A DNA stretch of 64,000 bases, from assembly GCA_035942255.1 (NCBI GenBank), contig DASZDG010000125.1, forward strand, positions 1 to 64,000. The letters are read 5' to 3'. Source of the DNA: JALZEG01 sp035942255. GTDB taxonomy: Bacteria; Actinomycetota; CADDZG01; WHSQ01. The notes beneath the pieces were generated by a model. That model saw only the letters and a program-made list of their open reading frames with translations. It was not told where the DNA came from and searched no databases. This document shows, piece by piece, positions 15,811-25,586 of the stretch. The stretch's first letter is position 1, and each line of letters starts with the position of its first letter. A program made the translations under genes and the position numbers.

Positions 15811-16194
15811 ATGATCCTCGGGTCCTTCGTCTTGTTCTTCTTCGCGTGCGTCCTGCTGGTTTTCTTTCCTCCCGCCGCGTTCCTGGTGTGGCTCGTTTCT
15901 GTAGTGATGTTCTTCGTCGGCCTGAGCCACCGTGGTACGCGCAAGGCGATAGTCCGCGCTACGGCCGCTTCAGGAAGGGATAGGCCGGCGCGGGCCTCAG
16001 GGGGCGAGCCTCAGCGCCGGGTGTGTCCTAGTTGTAAAGAGCTGATGCGAGCGGATGCTCGCGTCTGTCCGCATTGCCGTCGCGAGTCCCCGCCCTGGAC
16101 TCTCCATGAAGGAGTCTGGTGGACGACTGACGAGACGGGAAAGCAGTTCTGGCTTGACGAGAAAAGCAACAAGTGGGTTCCAGGGGAGCCCTGA
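15811..16194 (+). CDS. Membrane protein with zinc ribbon and tryptophan-rich tail
   Basis: The 127-aa protein has two hydrophobic segments (residues 3-38), a polar linker, a zinc ribbon with two Cys-x2-Cys knuckles (VCPSCKELMRADARVCPHC) and a C-terminal Trp-rich stretch (WWTTDETGKQFWLDEKSNKW) reminiscent of short DUF2510/SHOCT-type cell-envelope modules. Function unknown. Its base composition is less GC-rich than its neighbours. It starts at ATG 15811, 34 bp after the HD-GYP gene, and may share its transcript. Confidence 0.72.
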   Translation: MILGSFVLFFFACVLLVFFPPAAFLVWLVSVVMFFVGLSHRGTRKAIVRATAASGRDRPARASGGEPQRRVCPSCKELMRADARVCPHCRRESPPWTLHEGVWWTTDETGKQFWLDEKSNKWVPGEP

Positions 16195-16273
16195 CATTCA
16201 GTTCGGTTGACGCTTAGCACCAGGCCGACGCCGTCGCCGACCACCCTCAACTTCTCCTGTTCCACGTTCTGTC
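16195..16273. other. Gene-free spacer before the SOS promoter
   Basis: The region 16195-16552 contains no convincing gene. This first part shows no hairpin with a T-tract and no promoter elements. The rest holds the LexA-regulated promoter (16274-16316) and an untranslated leader (16317-16552). Confidence 0.5.
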
Positions 16274-16302
16274 TTGACAGTGTTGAGCGGCGGATTTAGT
16301 AT
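16274..16302 (+). promoter_or_regulatory. Sigma70-type promoter of the SOS gene
   Basis: TTGACA at 16274-16279 and TAGTAT at 16297-16302 are separated by exactly 17 bp, close to the consensus for a housekeeping sigma factor. The LexA box begins at the base after the -10 element, so repressor binding would occlude the start region. Confidence 0.88.
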
Positions 16303-16316
16303 CGAACATATGTTCG
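16303..16316 (+). promoter_or_regulatory. LexA (SOS) box
   Basis: CGAACATATGTTCG is a perfect 14-bp palindrome matching the Gram-positive/actinobacterial LexA consensus CGAAC-N4-GTTCG. It abuts the -10 box of the TTGACA/TAGTAT promoter. The nearest downstream gene is DUF6504 and then, past a thioesterase gene, dnaE2, both associated with SOS mutagenesis in actinobacteria. Confidence 0.93.
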
Positions 16317-16552
16317 CATCGGTGGTGGCCTCTCCCCGAGCCACGGCGCAGGTTCCCCGGCCCCGCCGGACCACCGGTCGAACTACGGGACCCGAAGGGC
16401 CCTCCCCGCAAGGGGCGGGTCAGTCGGGTCCCTTGATTTCTGGCGGGTGCGGCCCGGCGTGAGTTCGCGGTGGGTGCTAGGCGGGCGCGAGCTCCGCCGG
16501 GCCGCTTCGGCGGAACGGCGAGACCGTGGGCGGACGGAAAGGCTGAGGGTGG
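16317..16552 (+). other. Long leader between the LexA box and DUF6504
   Basis: About 236 bp without a convincing ORF. It contains a hairpin-rich element around 16384-16434: outer arms GGGACCCGA/TCGGGTCCC enclosing an inner CCCCGC/GCGGGG type stem, followed by TTGATTT. This could be an attenuator in the SOS transcript. Nothing else is recognised. Confidence 0.45.
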
Positions 16553-16867
16553 GTGTCGAAGCGGTACGACGAGCCGATCGAGGTCACGCCGGATCCTGCC
16601 GTCGGGGGCGCGCCCCGCTCCTTTAGGTGGCGCGGCCGGCGCTACGACGTCGACCTCCCGCTGACCTCGTGGCGTGAGGCCGGCGAGTGGTGGCGCGGCC
16701 CCGGGGCCCAGGACCGCGAGTACTTCCGCGTGCTCGCCCGGCCCTCGGGCGCGACCGCGACCGGCGACCTCGATCCCGACGGGTTCATGGTCTCTCCCGG
16801 CGCGGTCTACGACGTCTACCAGGACCGGACCAAAGACTCGTGGTGCCTGGCGCGGGTGTGGGACTGA
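16553..16867 (+). CDS. DUF6504-family protein of the SOS mutagenesis locus
   Basis: The 104-aa protein matches the actinobacterial DUF6504 type: the N-terminal SKRYDEPIEV start, FRWRGRRYDV, and the end VYxVYxD ... WCLARVWD. In Streptomyces-type genomes this gene sits with imuB and dnaE2. Its biochemical role is not established. Here it follows the LexA-box promoter and would be induced by DNA damage. It starts at GTG 16553; a GAGGGTGG stretch upstream is a plausible ribosome site. Confidence 0.8.
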   Translation: MSKRYDEPIEVTPDPAVGGAPRSFRWRGRRYDVDLPLTSWREAGEWWRGPGAQDREYFRVLARPSGATATGDLDPDGFMVSPGAVYDVYQDRTKDSWCLARVWD

Positions 16868-16885
16868 CGTTTACGGGGCCCTCTC

Positions 16886-16913
16886 TTTTTTTCAGAACGG
16901 ATTCTGAAAAAAA
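16886..16913. terminator. Bidirectional T/A-flanked hairpin
   Basis: A perfect 12-bp inverted repeat (16886-16897 with 16902-16913, loop CGGA) whose stem begins with seven T and ends with seven A. Such palindromes can stop transcription in either direction. It lies 19 bp after DUF6504 and would limit read-through from the SOS promoter into the thioesterase and dnaE2 genes. Confidence 0.7.
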
Positions 16914-16966
16914 CACAGGGGGCCGGGCGAGAGATGCGAACGACACCGGCGGGTATCGTCCCGCGC

Positions 16967-17380
16967 ATGACGAGGACCCGGTGGGAGGCAGTCCGCGCGG
17001 GCGACGTGACGCTGCCCGTAAACGAGACGCTGGGATTCGAGATCGACCGGGACGCGGACGGCGTCGCCTACGACTGGACGGTGCCCCCCGAGTACTGCCA
17101 CGCCGAAGGCAACCTTCAGGGGGGGATGCTCGCGGCCTTCGCCGACGCGGTCCTCGGCGGCGTTGCCGCGAACGAGCTTCCCGAGGACCTCTATCCCGTG
17201 CTCGCCGAGATGAAGATCTCGATCCTGCGCCCGGCCCCCGCGGGTGCGCGGCTCCGGGCCACCGGCCGCATCGTGAAGGCGGGGCGGCGTGTCCTCTTCA
17301 CGGAGGCCGAGATCACCGACACCGGCACCGGGAAGCTGGTAGCGAAGGCGAGCGGCACCGCCCTCTCCGCACAAGCCTGA
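16967..17380 (+). CDS. PaaI-type hotdog-fold thioesterase
   Basis: The 137-aa protein is a single hotdog domain. The acyl-CoA thioesterase pattern CHAEGNLQGGMLAAFADAVLGG carries the helix-starting Gly-Gly-Met-Leu and the conserved Asp of the active site; VLAEMKISILRPAPAG is the central strand. The substrate acyl-CoA is unknown. ATG 16967 is preceded at 7 nt by TATCGT (16954-16959), a leaderless layout, so it probably has its own promoter after the hairpin at 16886-16913. A role in SOS is not implied. Confidence 0.87.
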   Translation: MTRTRWEAVRAGDVTLPVNETLGFEIDRDADGVAYDWTVPPEYCHAEGNLQGGMLAAFADAVLGGVAANELPEDLYPVLAEMKISILRPAPAGARLRATGRIVKAGRRVLFTEAEITDTGTGKLVAKASGTALSAQA

Positions 17381-17453
17381 CCCGGGCGCTGTCGGGTGCA
17401 GCGTCGGAAAACGACGCCCAACCCGACGCGAACGACCAGGAACGCACCGCAAC

Positions 17454-20400
17454 GTGAGCGGGTTCGTCCACCTCCACGCACACTCCGTGTGGTCGCTGCG
17501 CGACGGCGCCATACCGGCCGAGGTCCTCCCGCACTTCGCCGCCGAGCTCGGCTACGAGGCGATCGCCCTCACCGATCACGACTCGCTCACCGGCGCCGTG
17601 CGCTTCGCGAAGGCGTGCCGCAGCGCGGGGATCAAACCGATATACGGCGCCGAGCTCACCGTCAGACGGCAAGACGACGAGGCGAAACGGTGGCAGGACC
17701 TCGACCACGTCACGCTGATCGCGAGAGACAAGACCGGCTACGCGAACCTGTGCCGGCTCATCTCCGACGCCCATCTCTCACACGAGCGCGACCGCCCCGA
17801 GACCACGCTCGCGAAGATCGCCGAGCGGGCCGAGGGGCTCTTCGTCCTCTCCGGCTGCAGCAGGGGAGAGGTCGCGCGCAGGGCCGCGGCCGGCGACATC
17901 CCCGGCGCGATCGAGACCGCCAGAAAGTGGAGAGACGCGATCGGCGACGGCTACCGCCTCGAGGTCTTCGACCACCGGGGCTACGGGCACCATATGCTCC
18001 GGGACCGGCTCCTCGGCATCGCCCGGGAAACCAACACGACACCGATCGCCACGAACGACGTCCACTACGCGACCCCGCGCTACGCCGGCGTCCACGAGCT
18101 CCTCCACGCGATCAAGGAGATCGTCCCGCTCTCGCGCACGCACTCGATCCGCCCGAACTCCGAGTACTACCTGAAGGATCCCCGGGAGATGCGCGCCCTC
18201 TTCGCCGACGCCCCGCACGCCGCCGACGAGACGCTGCGGATCGCGGAGGCCTGTGACTTCGACCTCGACCTCGGCACGTACCACTTCCCGGACTTCGACC
18301 TGCCGGAGGGCGACCTGCCGGAATGGGTGCTCGAGCGCCGCTGCTACGAGGGGGCCTACCGGCGCTTCGACCGCATTACCGACGAGGTCGAGGACCGGCT
18401 CCAGCACGAGCTCCGGATGATCACGAAGCTCGGCTGGCCCGGCTACTTCCTCCTCGTCGCCGACATCGTCGACCACGTCAAGAAGGTGCTGGGCATCCGC
18501 TGCGCGTGCCGGGGGAGCGCGGCGGGGTCGCTCGTCTGCTACCTGCTCGGGATCTCCGACGTCGACCCCGTCCGCTACGACCTGCTGTTCGAGCGCTTCA
18601 TGAACACGAGGAGGGAGGAGCTCCCCGACATCGACGTCGACGTCGAGTCCCACCGCCGCGAGGAGGTCCTCGCCCACGTCCTCGACACCTACGGCGCCGA
18701 CCAGACCGCGATGTGCTGCATGGTCGACACGTTCCGGGCGCGCATGGCGATCCGCGAGGTCGGCAAGGCCCTCGGCCTCCCGCCGGAGGAGATCGACCTC
18801 GTCGCTAAGGCGTTCCCGAGGGTTCGCGCCAGCGACATCCCGCAGGCGATCCAGCGGTTGCCGGAGCTCGCCGGCAGCAACCTCGACGCGGGGCAGCTCG
18901 AGCAGCTCTTCGAGCTCTGCATCGAGATCGACGGCTTCCCCCGCCACCTCGCGCTCCACCCGTCGGGCGTGATCCTGTCGTCGCGCGACCTCGCCGACCG
19001 CGTCCCGATGCAGGAGAGCTTCGGGGGCTTCACGATGCTCCAGGCCGACAAGGACGACGTCGAGGAACTCGGCCTCGTCAAGCTCGACGTCCTCGGCGTG
19101 AGGATGCTGTCCTCGATCGCGCACGCGGTCGACGAGGTCGAGCGGGCGCGGGGCGAGAAGCTCGACCTCGACGCGCTCCCTCACGACGACGGCGCGACGT
19201 TCGAGCTCGTCCGGTCGTCGCGCACGCTCGGGTGCTTCCAGATCGAGTCGCCGGGCCAGCGGGAGCTCCTCGCGCGCTACCAGCCGAACCGGTTCGAGGA
19301 CCTGATCGTGGACATCTCGCTGTTCCGGCCGGGCCCGGTGAAGTCCGACATGGTGAGCCCTTTCCTCGACCGCCGCCACGGCTTCGCCGAGACGAAGTAC
19401 CCCCACCCGGTGCTCCGCCCGATCCTGGCCGAGACCAACGGCGTCGTCGTCTTCCACGAGCAGGTCATCCGCGTGATCGCCGCGGCGACGGGGTGCTCGC
19501 TCGACGACGCGGACTACGTGCGCCGCCACCTCGACGCGGAGCGCCCGGGTGGTGTCATCTGGGAGGGCGTCGCGCAACCGATCGAGATCAACCCGCCGGA
19601 CGAGAGCGTCGAGTCGTGGTTCAAGACCTCTGCGGTCGCGAACGGGTTCACCCGGCGCCAGGCGGACGACCTCTGGAAGGAGGTCTTCGCGTTCGCCTCG
19701 TTCGGCTTCTGCAAGGCGCACGCCGCGGCGTTCGCGCTGCCGACCTACCTGTCGACGTGGCTGAAGGCCCACTACCCGGCGGAGTTCCTCGCCGGTGTCC
19801 TCACGCACGACCCCGGGATGTACCCGCGCCGGCTGATCGTCGCCGACGCGCGCAACTTCGGGATCCCGATCCTGGCCGTCGACGTGAACAGGTCGCACGC
19901 GACGTACCGGGTCGAGCCCGCCGGCGACAAGCAAGGCATCCGCCTCGCCTTCTCCGAGGTGCGAGACATCACCGACGCGGAGATCGACTCGCTCGTCGCG
20001 GCCCAGCCCTTCGAGTCGCTCGAGGACCTCTGGCGCCGGGCCTTGCTGAGCCGTCCCGTGCTCGAGAACCTCGTCCACGTCGGTGCCCTCGACTCGATAA
20101 AGGGGGGCCGCTCCCGGCGCGAGCTCCTGTGGCGCGCCGTCGACCTGACGACGAGGGCGCCCGCGACGCGCAAGCCCCGCCGGAGGAGAGGGCGCGCCCC
20201 GGCCCCCGAGGTCCCCCAGCTGGCGTTCGACCTCGAGGAGCCGATCGCCGAGACGCTGCCCGGGCTCCCGGACTACTCGCCGCTGGAGGAGACGCAGGCC
20301 GAGCTCGAGATCACCGGCATCGACGCGCGGCGCCACATGATGGAGCTCTACCGGCCGTTGCTCGCCGAGATCGGCTGCGTCCCGGCGGCGGAGCTCGTCG

Positions 20401-20846
20401 ACCGGAAGAACAACGAGCTCGTGTGGGTGGCCGGCGTGAAGGTGTCGAGCCAGACGCCCGCGATCCGGTCCGGGCAGCGCATCATCTTCGTCACGCTCGA
20501 CGACACGACGGGGCCGATGGACATCACGGTCTTCGAGCGGGTCCAGGCCCACTGCGCCCGGACCGTCTTCCATTCGTGGCTGCTGCTCTTCAAGGGGATC
20601 GTCCGCAAGCGCGGCGGCGCGTCACGGGTGCACCGGACCGACCCCCGCAACGTCGGCATCACTGTCGTGGCGCAGGAGGCGTTCGACCTGGCGCAGCTCG
20701 CGGCGGACCGCGACGCCGGACACTCCCTCGCCGCGGCCCTCGGTCGCCAGCGCAAGATCCAGGCGGCGACGGGCCTCGGGCCGGGCAAGAGCGACACCGC
20801 GCCGGGACGGCTGTGGCACTCGAGCGGGGGCAGCGCGGGCCGCTAG
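17454..20846 (+). CDS. dnaE2: Error-prone DNA polymerase III alpha subunit DnaE2
   Basis: The 1130-aa C-family polymerase has an N-terminal PHP domain (LHAHSVWSLRDGA, TDHDSL and TNDVHYATP are all intact, so its metal site looks complete), the palm with catalytic Asp392/Asp394 in PDIDVD and Asp545 in KLDVLG, fingers, a helix-hairpin-helix region and an OB domain (about 980-1060). The segment GFCKAHAAAFALPTYLSTW ... THDPGMYPRRL is typical of actinobacterial DnaE2, which bypasses lesions in SOS mutagenesis. QLAFDL near residue 922 could be a sliding-clamp motif. It starts at GTG 17454. No imuB or imuA' is adjacent. Confidence 0.9.
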   Translation: MSGFVHLHAHSVWSLRDGAIPAEVLPHFAAELGYEAIALTDHDSLTGAVRFAKACRSAGIKPIYGAELTVRRQDDEAKRWQDLDHVTLIARDKTGYANLCRLISDAHLSHERDRPETTLAKIAERAEGLFVLSGCSRGEVARRAAAGDIPGAIETARKWRDAIGDGYRLEVFDHRGYGHHMLRDRLLGIARETNTTPIATNDVHYATPRYAGVHELLHAIKEIVPLSRTHSIRPNSEYYLKDPREMRALFADAPHAADETLRIAEACDFDLDLGTYHFPDFDLPEGDLPEWVLERRCYEGAYRRFDRITDEVEDRLQHELRMITKLGWPGYFLLVADIVDHVKKVLGIRCACRGSAAGSLVCYLLGISDVDPVRYDLLFERFMNTRREELPDIDVDVESHRREEVLAHVLDTYGADQTAMCCMVDTFRARMAIREVGKALGLPPEEIDLVAKAFPRVRASDIPQAIQRLPELAGSNLDAGQLEQLFELCIEIDGFPRHLALHPSGVILSSRDLADRVPMQESFGGFTMLQADKDDVEELGLVKLDVLGVRMLSSIAHAVDEVERARGEKLDLDALPHDDGATFELVRSSRTLGCFQIESPGQRELLARYQPNRFEDLIVDISLFRPGPVKSDMVSPFLDRRHGFAETKYPHPVLRPILAETNGVVVFHEQVIRVIAAATGCSLDDADYVRRHLDAERPGGVIWEGVAQPIEINPPDESVESWFKTSAVANGFTRRQADDLWKEVFAFASFGFCKAHAAAFALPTYLSTWLKAHYPAEFLAGVLTHDPGMYPRRLIVADARNFGIPILAVDVNRSHATYRVEPAGDKQGIRLAFSEVRDITDAEIDSLVAAQPFESLEDLWRRALLSRPVLENLVHVGALDSIKGGRSRRELLWRAVDLTTRAPATRKPRRRRGRAPAPEVPQLAFDLEEPIAETLPGLPDYSPLEETQAELEITGIDARRHMMELYRPLLAEIGCVPAAELVDRKNNELVWVAGVKVSSQTPAIRSGQRIIFVTLDDTTGPMDITVFERVQAHCARTVFHSWLLLFKGIVRKRGGASRVHRTDPRNVGITVVAQEAFDLAQLAADRDAGHSLAAALGRQRKIQAATGLGPGKSDTAPGRLWHSSGGSAGR

Positions 20847-20853
20847 AGCCTCG

Positions 20854-21774
20854 CTACTCCGGGGGCGGCGGGAGCTTCTGGCGCAGCTTCAGCACCGGCT
20901 CGAAGAGGTCCCCCTGTTCCTCGATCCGCGCCAGGACCTCGTGTGACTCGAAGACGAGGGCCGGGGCGTCACCCGAGTCCAGGGCCCCCTCGACCTCGGC
21001 CCACGTCACCGGCGTCGACACCGTCGGCCGCGGGCGGGCGCGCAGCGAGTAGACCGAGACCGTCGTCTTGTGGTCGTCGTTCTGGCTCCAGTCGATCAGG
21101 ACCTTGCCGACCCGCTCGGCCTTCGACTGCTTGGTCACGATCGCATCGGGGTGCTCCGACGCGAGCCGCAGGGCGACTGCATGCGCCCAGGCCCTCGTGT
21201 CGTCGAACGTCGCCGCCGTCGAGACCGGCACGAACATCTGGATCCCCTTCGAGCCCGACGTCTTCGCGAAGCTCTCCAGCCCCAGGTCCGAGAACACCTC
21301 CCTGATCCAGAGCGCGACGCGGGCGCAGTCGAGTGCGTCCGTGCCCTCGCCGGGATCGAGGTCGAACACGAGGGACCGGGGCCGGTCGAGCCGGCCGGCG
21401 CGAGCCAGCGACGTGTGCAGCTCGAGGTTCGCGAGGTTCGCCGCCCACGCCAGCGCGGCCCGGTCGTTCAGGAGGCAGTAGTTGATCGTCACCCCGTCTT
21501 TGCGCTTCATGGGGGCCGTCCCGACCCAGTCGGGCCGGTGCTTGGGGCACTGCTTCTCGTAGAAGAACCCGCCCTCGACGCCGTCGGGGTACCGCTTCAG
21601 CGTCACGAGCCGGTCCTTCACGTGGGGGAGCAGCACCGGCGCGACGTCCTGGTAGTAGCGGACGACGTCGGCCTTCGTGAACCCGGTCTCGGGATAGAAG
21701 ACCTTGTCGGGGTTGCTGACCTCGACGTTGCGGCGCCCGGCCCTGACGGTGACCGCGCTACTTCGAGGTGCCAC
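20854..21774 (-). CDS. Stand-alone LigD-type polymerase (primase-polymerase) domain
   Basis: The 306-aa protein is an archaeo-eukaryotic primase fold of the LigD PolDom type, which adds nucleotides at breaks in non-homologous end joining. Visible are SNPDKVFYPETGFTKADVVRYY, the catalytic DxD motif in LVFDLDPGEG and the nucleotide-binding SGSKGIQMFVP loop. There is no ligase or 3'-phosphoesterase domain, and no Ku gene in the window. Translation starts within the end of the epimerase gene (17-bp overlap), so it is the last gene of an SDR-epimerase-PolDom operon. It is convergent with dnaE2, with 7 bp between them. Confidence 0.9.
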   Translation of the reverse strand: MAPRSSAVTVRAGRRNVEVSNPDKVFYPETGFTKADVVRYYQDVAPVLLPHVKDRLVTLKRYPDGVEGGFFYEKQCPKHRPDWVGTAPMKRKDGVTINYCLLNDRAALAWAANLANLELHTSLARAGRLDRPRSLVFDLDPGEGTDALDCARVALWIREVFSDLGLESFAKTSGSKGIQMFVPVSTAATFDDTRAWAHAVALRLASEHPDAIVTKQSKAERVGKVLIDWSQNDDHKTTVSVYSLRARPRPTVSTPVTWAEVEGALDSGDAPALVFESHEVLARIEEQGDLFEPVLKLRQKLPPPPE

Positions 21775-22834
21775 CGACCCTCGTCAGCAGCTCGCGGACC
21801 CGCCCCGGCCCCCCGGTCTTCGGATGCAACGGCGGCGTGTCGTACCCCGCGCCGTCCTGGAGCCCGTCCATGAGGTCGAGGATCGCATCCGCGGCGTCGA
21901 AGCGCGGCTTCCAGCCGAGCTCCGTCCGAGCCCTCGTCGTGTCCATCACCGGGACCTGCAGGGCGAGGTCGATCCAGCCCTTCGGGGTCGGCTGCAGGTG
22001 GAGCCGCCAGGTCACGTCGGCCCCTCCCCTCAGGACCGCCGCCGGGATCGACACGAGCTTCGCCCCCAGCAGCTCGGCCAGCCCCGCGGGGTCCATCACC
22101 GGCTCGGCCGCGATGTTGAAGGCCCCCCGCACACCCTTGACGATCGCGAGGCGGTAGGCCTCGCCGGCGTCGTAGGAGTGGACGACCTGGAAGCGGAGCT
22201 CGTCGATGTCCGGGATCACCGGGATGAGGCTCCGGCGCACGAGCTTCCCCGGGAGGAGGGGCCCGAAGAACAGCCGCCGGATTCCCGACGCCGCCTCGCG
22301 CTTGAAGATCAGCCCCGGGCGCAGCCGCACGACGCGGATGCGCGGGTGCGCGCGCTCGAAGGCGTCGAGCATCCGCTCGGTCTCCGCCTTGTGGCGCGCG
22401 TAGAAGGACGTCTCGACGCCCTCGGTCGGCCAGCTCTCGTCGACCCCGGAGTCGTCCTTCGGCCCGGGCGAGTACGCCCCTATCGAAGAGGCGTAGACGA
22501 GCGCCCCGACTCCGGCGGCCGCGGCCGCCTCGAAGACGCGCCGGCTGCCCTCGACGTTGGTCGCGTGCAGGGTCCGGAGGTCCCGCGAGGGCTGGATGAG
22601 CCACGCCAGGTGCACGACGACGTCGCACCCCGTGAACAGCGGGACGAGGTCGTCCTTCGTGATGTCGGCCCGGCGCCAGGTCACCTTCGGCGCCCTGAGC
22701 TCGGGCTCCCGCCGGGCGATCCCGACGATCGACGTGACCCGGAGCTCGTTCTCCAGCGCCCGGATCACGCTCGTCCCGACGTTCCCGGTCGCGCCGACGA
22801 TCGCGACCTTCATGCCCGTGCCCTCGAACGCCAC
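21758..22834 (-). CDS. NAD-dependent epimerase/dehydratase-like protein
   Basis: The 358-aa extended SDR has the Rossmann motif VAIVGATGNVGTSVIRALE, VVHLAWLIQP, the catalytic Ser/Tyr-x3-Lys region (VYASSIGAYSPG ... SFYARHKAE) and LRPGLIF. Nucleotide-sugar, isoprenoid and steroid SDRs share this layout; the substrate is unknown. GTG 22834 overlaps the stop of the upstream SDR; ATG 22813 (MKVAIVGATG) is the alternative start and fits the Rossmann strand well. Confidence 0.86.
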   Translation of the reverse strand: MAFEGTGMKVAIVGATGNVGTSVIRALENELRVTSIVGIARREPELRAPKVTWRRADITKDDLVPLFTGCDVVVHLAWLIQPSRDLRTLHATNVEGSRRVFEAAAAAGVGALVYASSIGAYSPGPKDDSGVDESWPTEGVETSFYARHKAETERMLDAFERAHPRIRVVRLRPGLIFKREAASGIRRLFFGPLLPGKLVRRSLIPVIPDIDELRFQVVHSYDAGEAYRLAIVKGVRGAFNIAAEPVMDPAGLAELLGAKLVSIPAAVLRGGADVTWRLHLQPTPKGWIDLALQVPVMDTTRARTELGWKPRFDAADAILDLMDGLQDGAGYDTPPLHPKTGGPGRVRELLTRVGGTSK

Positions 22835-23607
22835 TAGTCCGGCTTGGCCATGACGTTCGCCATCGCCGGCATGAGCATGAGGCCCCCGTCCACGACGTAG
22901 GAGGCGCCGGTCGTGTACGAGGCCTCGGGCGAGGTCAGGTGGACGATGACGTGGGCGACCTCCCAGGCGTTGCCCGGGCGGCCCATCGGGATCCCCGGCC
23001 GGGAGACCGTCTTCGGGTCGACGTCCTCGTTCCTGGTCATCGGCGTCGCGATCTCGCCGGGGGCGACGGCGTTGACGGTGATCCCGTGCTCGGCGAGCTC
23101 GAGCGCCATCACCTTCGTGAGGAGGCCGAGGCCGCCCTTCGCCGTGCAGTAGGCGGACGATCCCTCCTTCGGCGTGTGCTCGTGGACCGACGTCACGTTG
23201 ACGATCCGGCCCCCGTCCCCGGCCTTCACCATGACGCGGGCGGCCCGCTGAGCGCAGAGGAAGGCGCCGTTGAGGTCGACGTCCAGCACCTTCTTCCAGT
23301 CCTCGAACGCCACCTCGAGGAACGGCGTGCTGTCGCCGGTCCCGGCGTTGTTCACGAAGACGTCGAGGCCGCCGAGCGCGCCGGCGAGGTCGTCGACTAC
23401 GTCGGCCGCCTCCGGGAGCCGGGTGAGGTCGAGATGGCGGACCTCGGCGCGGCGGCCGAGCGCCCCGATCTCGTTCGCGGTCTCCTTGGCCCCGGCCTCG
23501 TCGGTGTTCCAGGTGATGCCGGCGTCGCAGCCGGCGCGGGCGAGGGCCACGGCGGTCGCCTTGCCGATCCCGGAGTCTCCTGCGGTGACGATCGCGATCC
23601 TGCCCAC
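22834..23607 (-). CDS. Short-chain dehydrogenase/reductase
   Basis: The 257-aa classical SDR has the nucleotide motif VTAGDSGIGKATAVAL (TGxxxGxG with Thr-Ala-Gly), VNNAG, a catalytic Ser in NVTSVHEHT and Tyr-x3-Lys in AYCTAKGG, then VNAVAPGEIATPM. It resembles glucose 1-dehydrogenase and 3-oxoacyl-reductase types. Its substrate is unknown. The first gene of a three-gene minus-strand operon with the epimerase and the LigD-type polymerase. Confidence 0.9.
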   Translation of the reverse strand: MGRIAIVTAGDSGIGKATAVALARAGCDAGITWNTDEAGAKETANEIGALGRRAEVRHLDLTRLPEAADVVDDLAGALGGLDVFVNNAGTGDSTPFLEVAFEDWKKVLDVDLNGAFLCAQRAARVMVKAGDGGRIVNVTSVHEHTPKEGSSAYCTAKGGLGLLTKVMALELAEHGITVNAVAPGEIATPMTRNEDVDPKTVSRPGIPMGRPGNAWEVAHVIVHLTSPEASYTTGASYVVDGGLMLMPAMANVMAKPD

Positions 23608-23762
23608 TCGGCCCCCTTTTGCTCTAGCGGGATCGCAAGCGATCCCGCCCTATGCGGATTCCTCGTCTCCTGACGTCGCCGCCTTCGGCGACGGTCGGGC
23701 CCGATCTCTGGAAAGTCTGCGAGTCACGCCTACCCGGAACCGGCGGGGCGTACGCTCGTTCG

Positions 23763-24938
<1,176 letters not shown>

Positions 24939-24996
24939 CGTACCTACCGGAAGACTCTGGTTCCGTAAACGGGGCCGAACCTATAATCGGGTGACC

Positions 24997-25362
24997 GTGC
25001 CGCTGTCAGAGCGCGAGCAGCGCATCCTCGACGAGATGGAGAAGAGCCTCTACCAAGAGGACCCCGTCTTCGCGCGTGAGCGGCCCCCGCGCCGCACCGG
25101 CGCCGGCCTCCATACAGTGCGCCGCGGGTTGCTGATGTTCGTAGCGGGGCTGTTGGTGCTGTTCGCGTTCTTCATGACGAAGCAGGTATGGATCGGCGCG
25201 CTCGCGTTCGGCTCGATGGTGTGGGGGATCGTCGTGCTCGCGGGCTCGGTGCGCGGCGCGGCCCCCTCGCCGCGACGCACGTTCACCGACTTCGGCGAGC
25301 GTCTCGGACGCGCCGCGAACGACCTCGAGCAACGGTTGAAGCAGCGCTACAAGAGGCGCTAG
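24997..25362 (+). CDS. DUF3040 membrane protein
   Basis: The 121-aa protein begins with the family signature PLSEREQRILDEMEKSLYQEDPVFA, has two membrane spans (about residues 42-59 and 64-83) and a basic amphipathic C-terminus. DUF3040 proteins are nearly confined to actinobacteria and have no defined function. A perfect TATAAT (24982-24987) lies 9 nt before GTG 24997; GTG 24991 is too close to it, so 24997 is preferred and matches the usual family N-terminus. Confidence 0.87.
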   Translation: MPLSEREQRILDEMEKSLYQEDPVFARERPPRRTGAGLHTVRRGLLMFVAGLLVLFAFFMTKQVWIGALAFGSMVWGIVVLAGSVRGAAPSPRRTFTDFGERLGRAANDLEQRLKQRYKRR

Positions 25363-25586
25363 CGCCCGCCCTTCCACGCGGAACGGGAAAAACTTTCGCT
25401 AATTCCGAAACGAATGCGGCGCTGGGGTTGCCGCGTCGCGAGAAGCCGCGCTAGATTCCGTACGTCGCGCGGAGCGGCAATGCATCACCGGGCATTACGC
25501 AACAGCACCTCGTTGCCCGTCGCGGGTATCTCAAGGCGTGTCAAAGGTTTTTCTCTCGTTGCTGTAGTGGAAGGACGTACTCATCC

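Noticed and set aside
17778..20573. Long antisense ORF (931 aa) opposite dnaE2
   Set aside because: Caused by high GC and codon bias in the opposite strand; sequence is Arg/Asp/Val-rich low complexity without domains, while the sense strand codes for a full polymerase.
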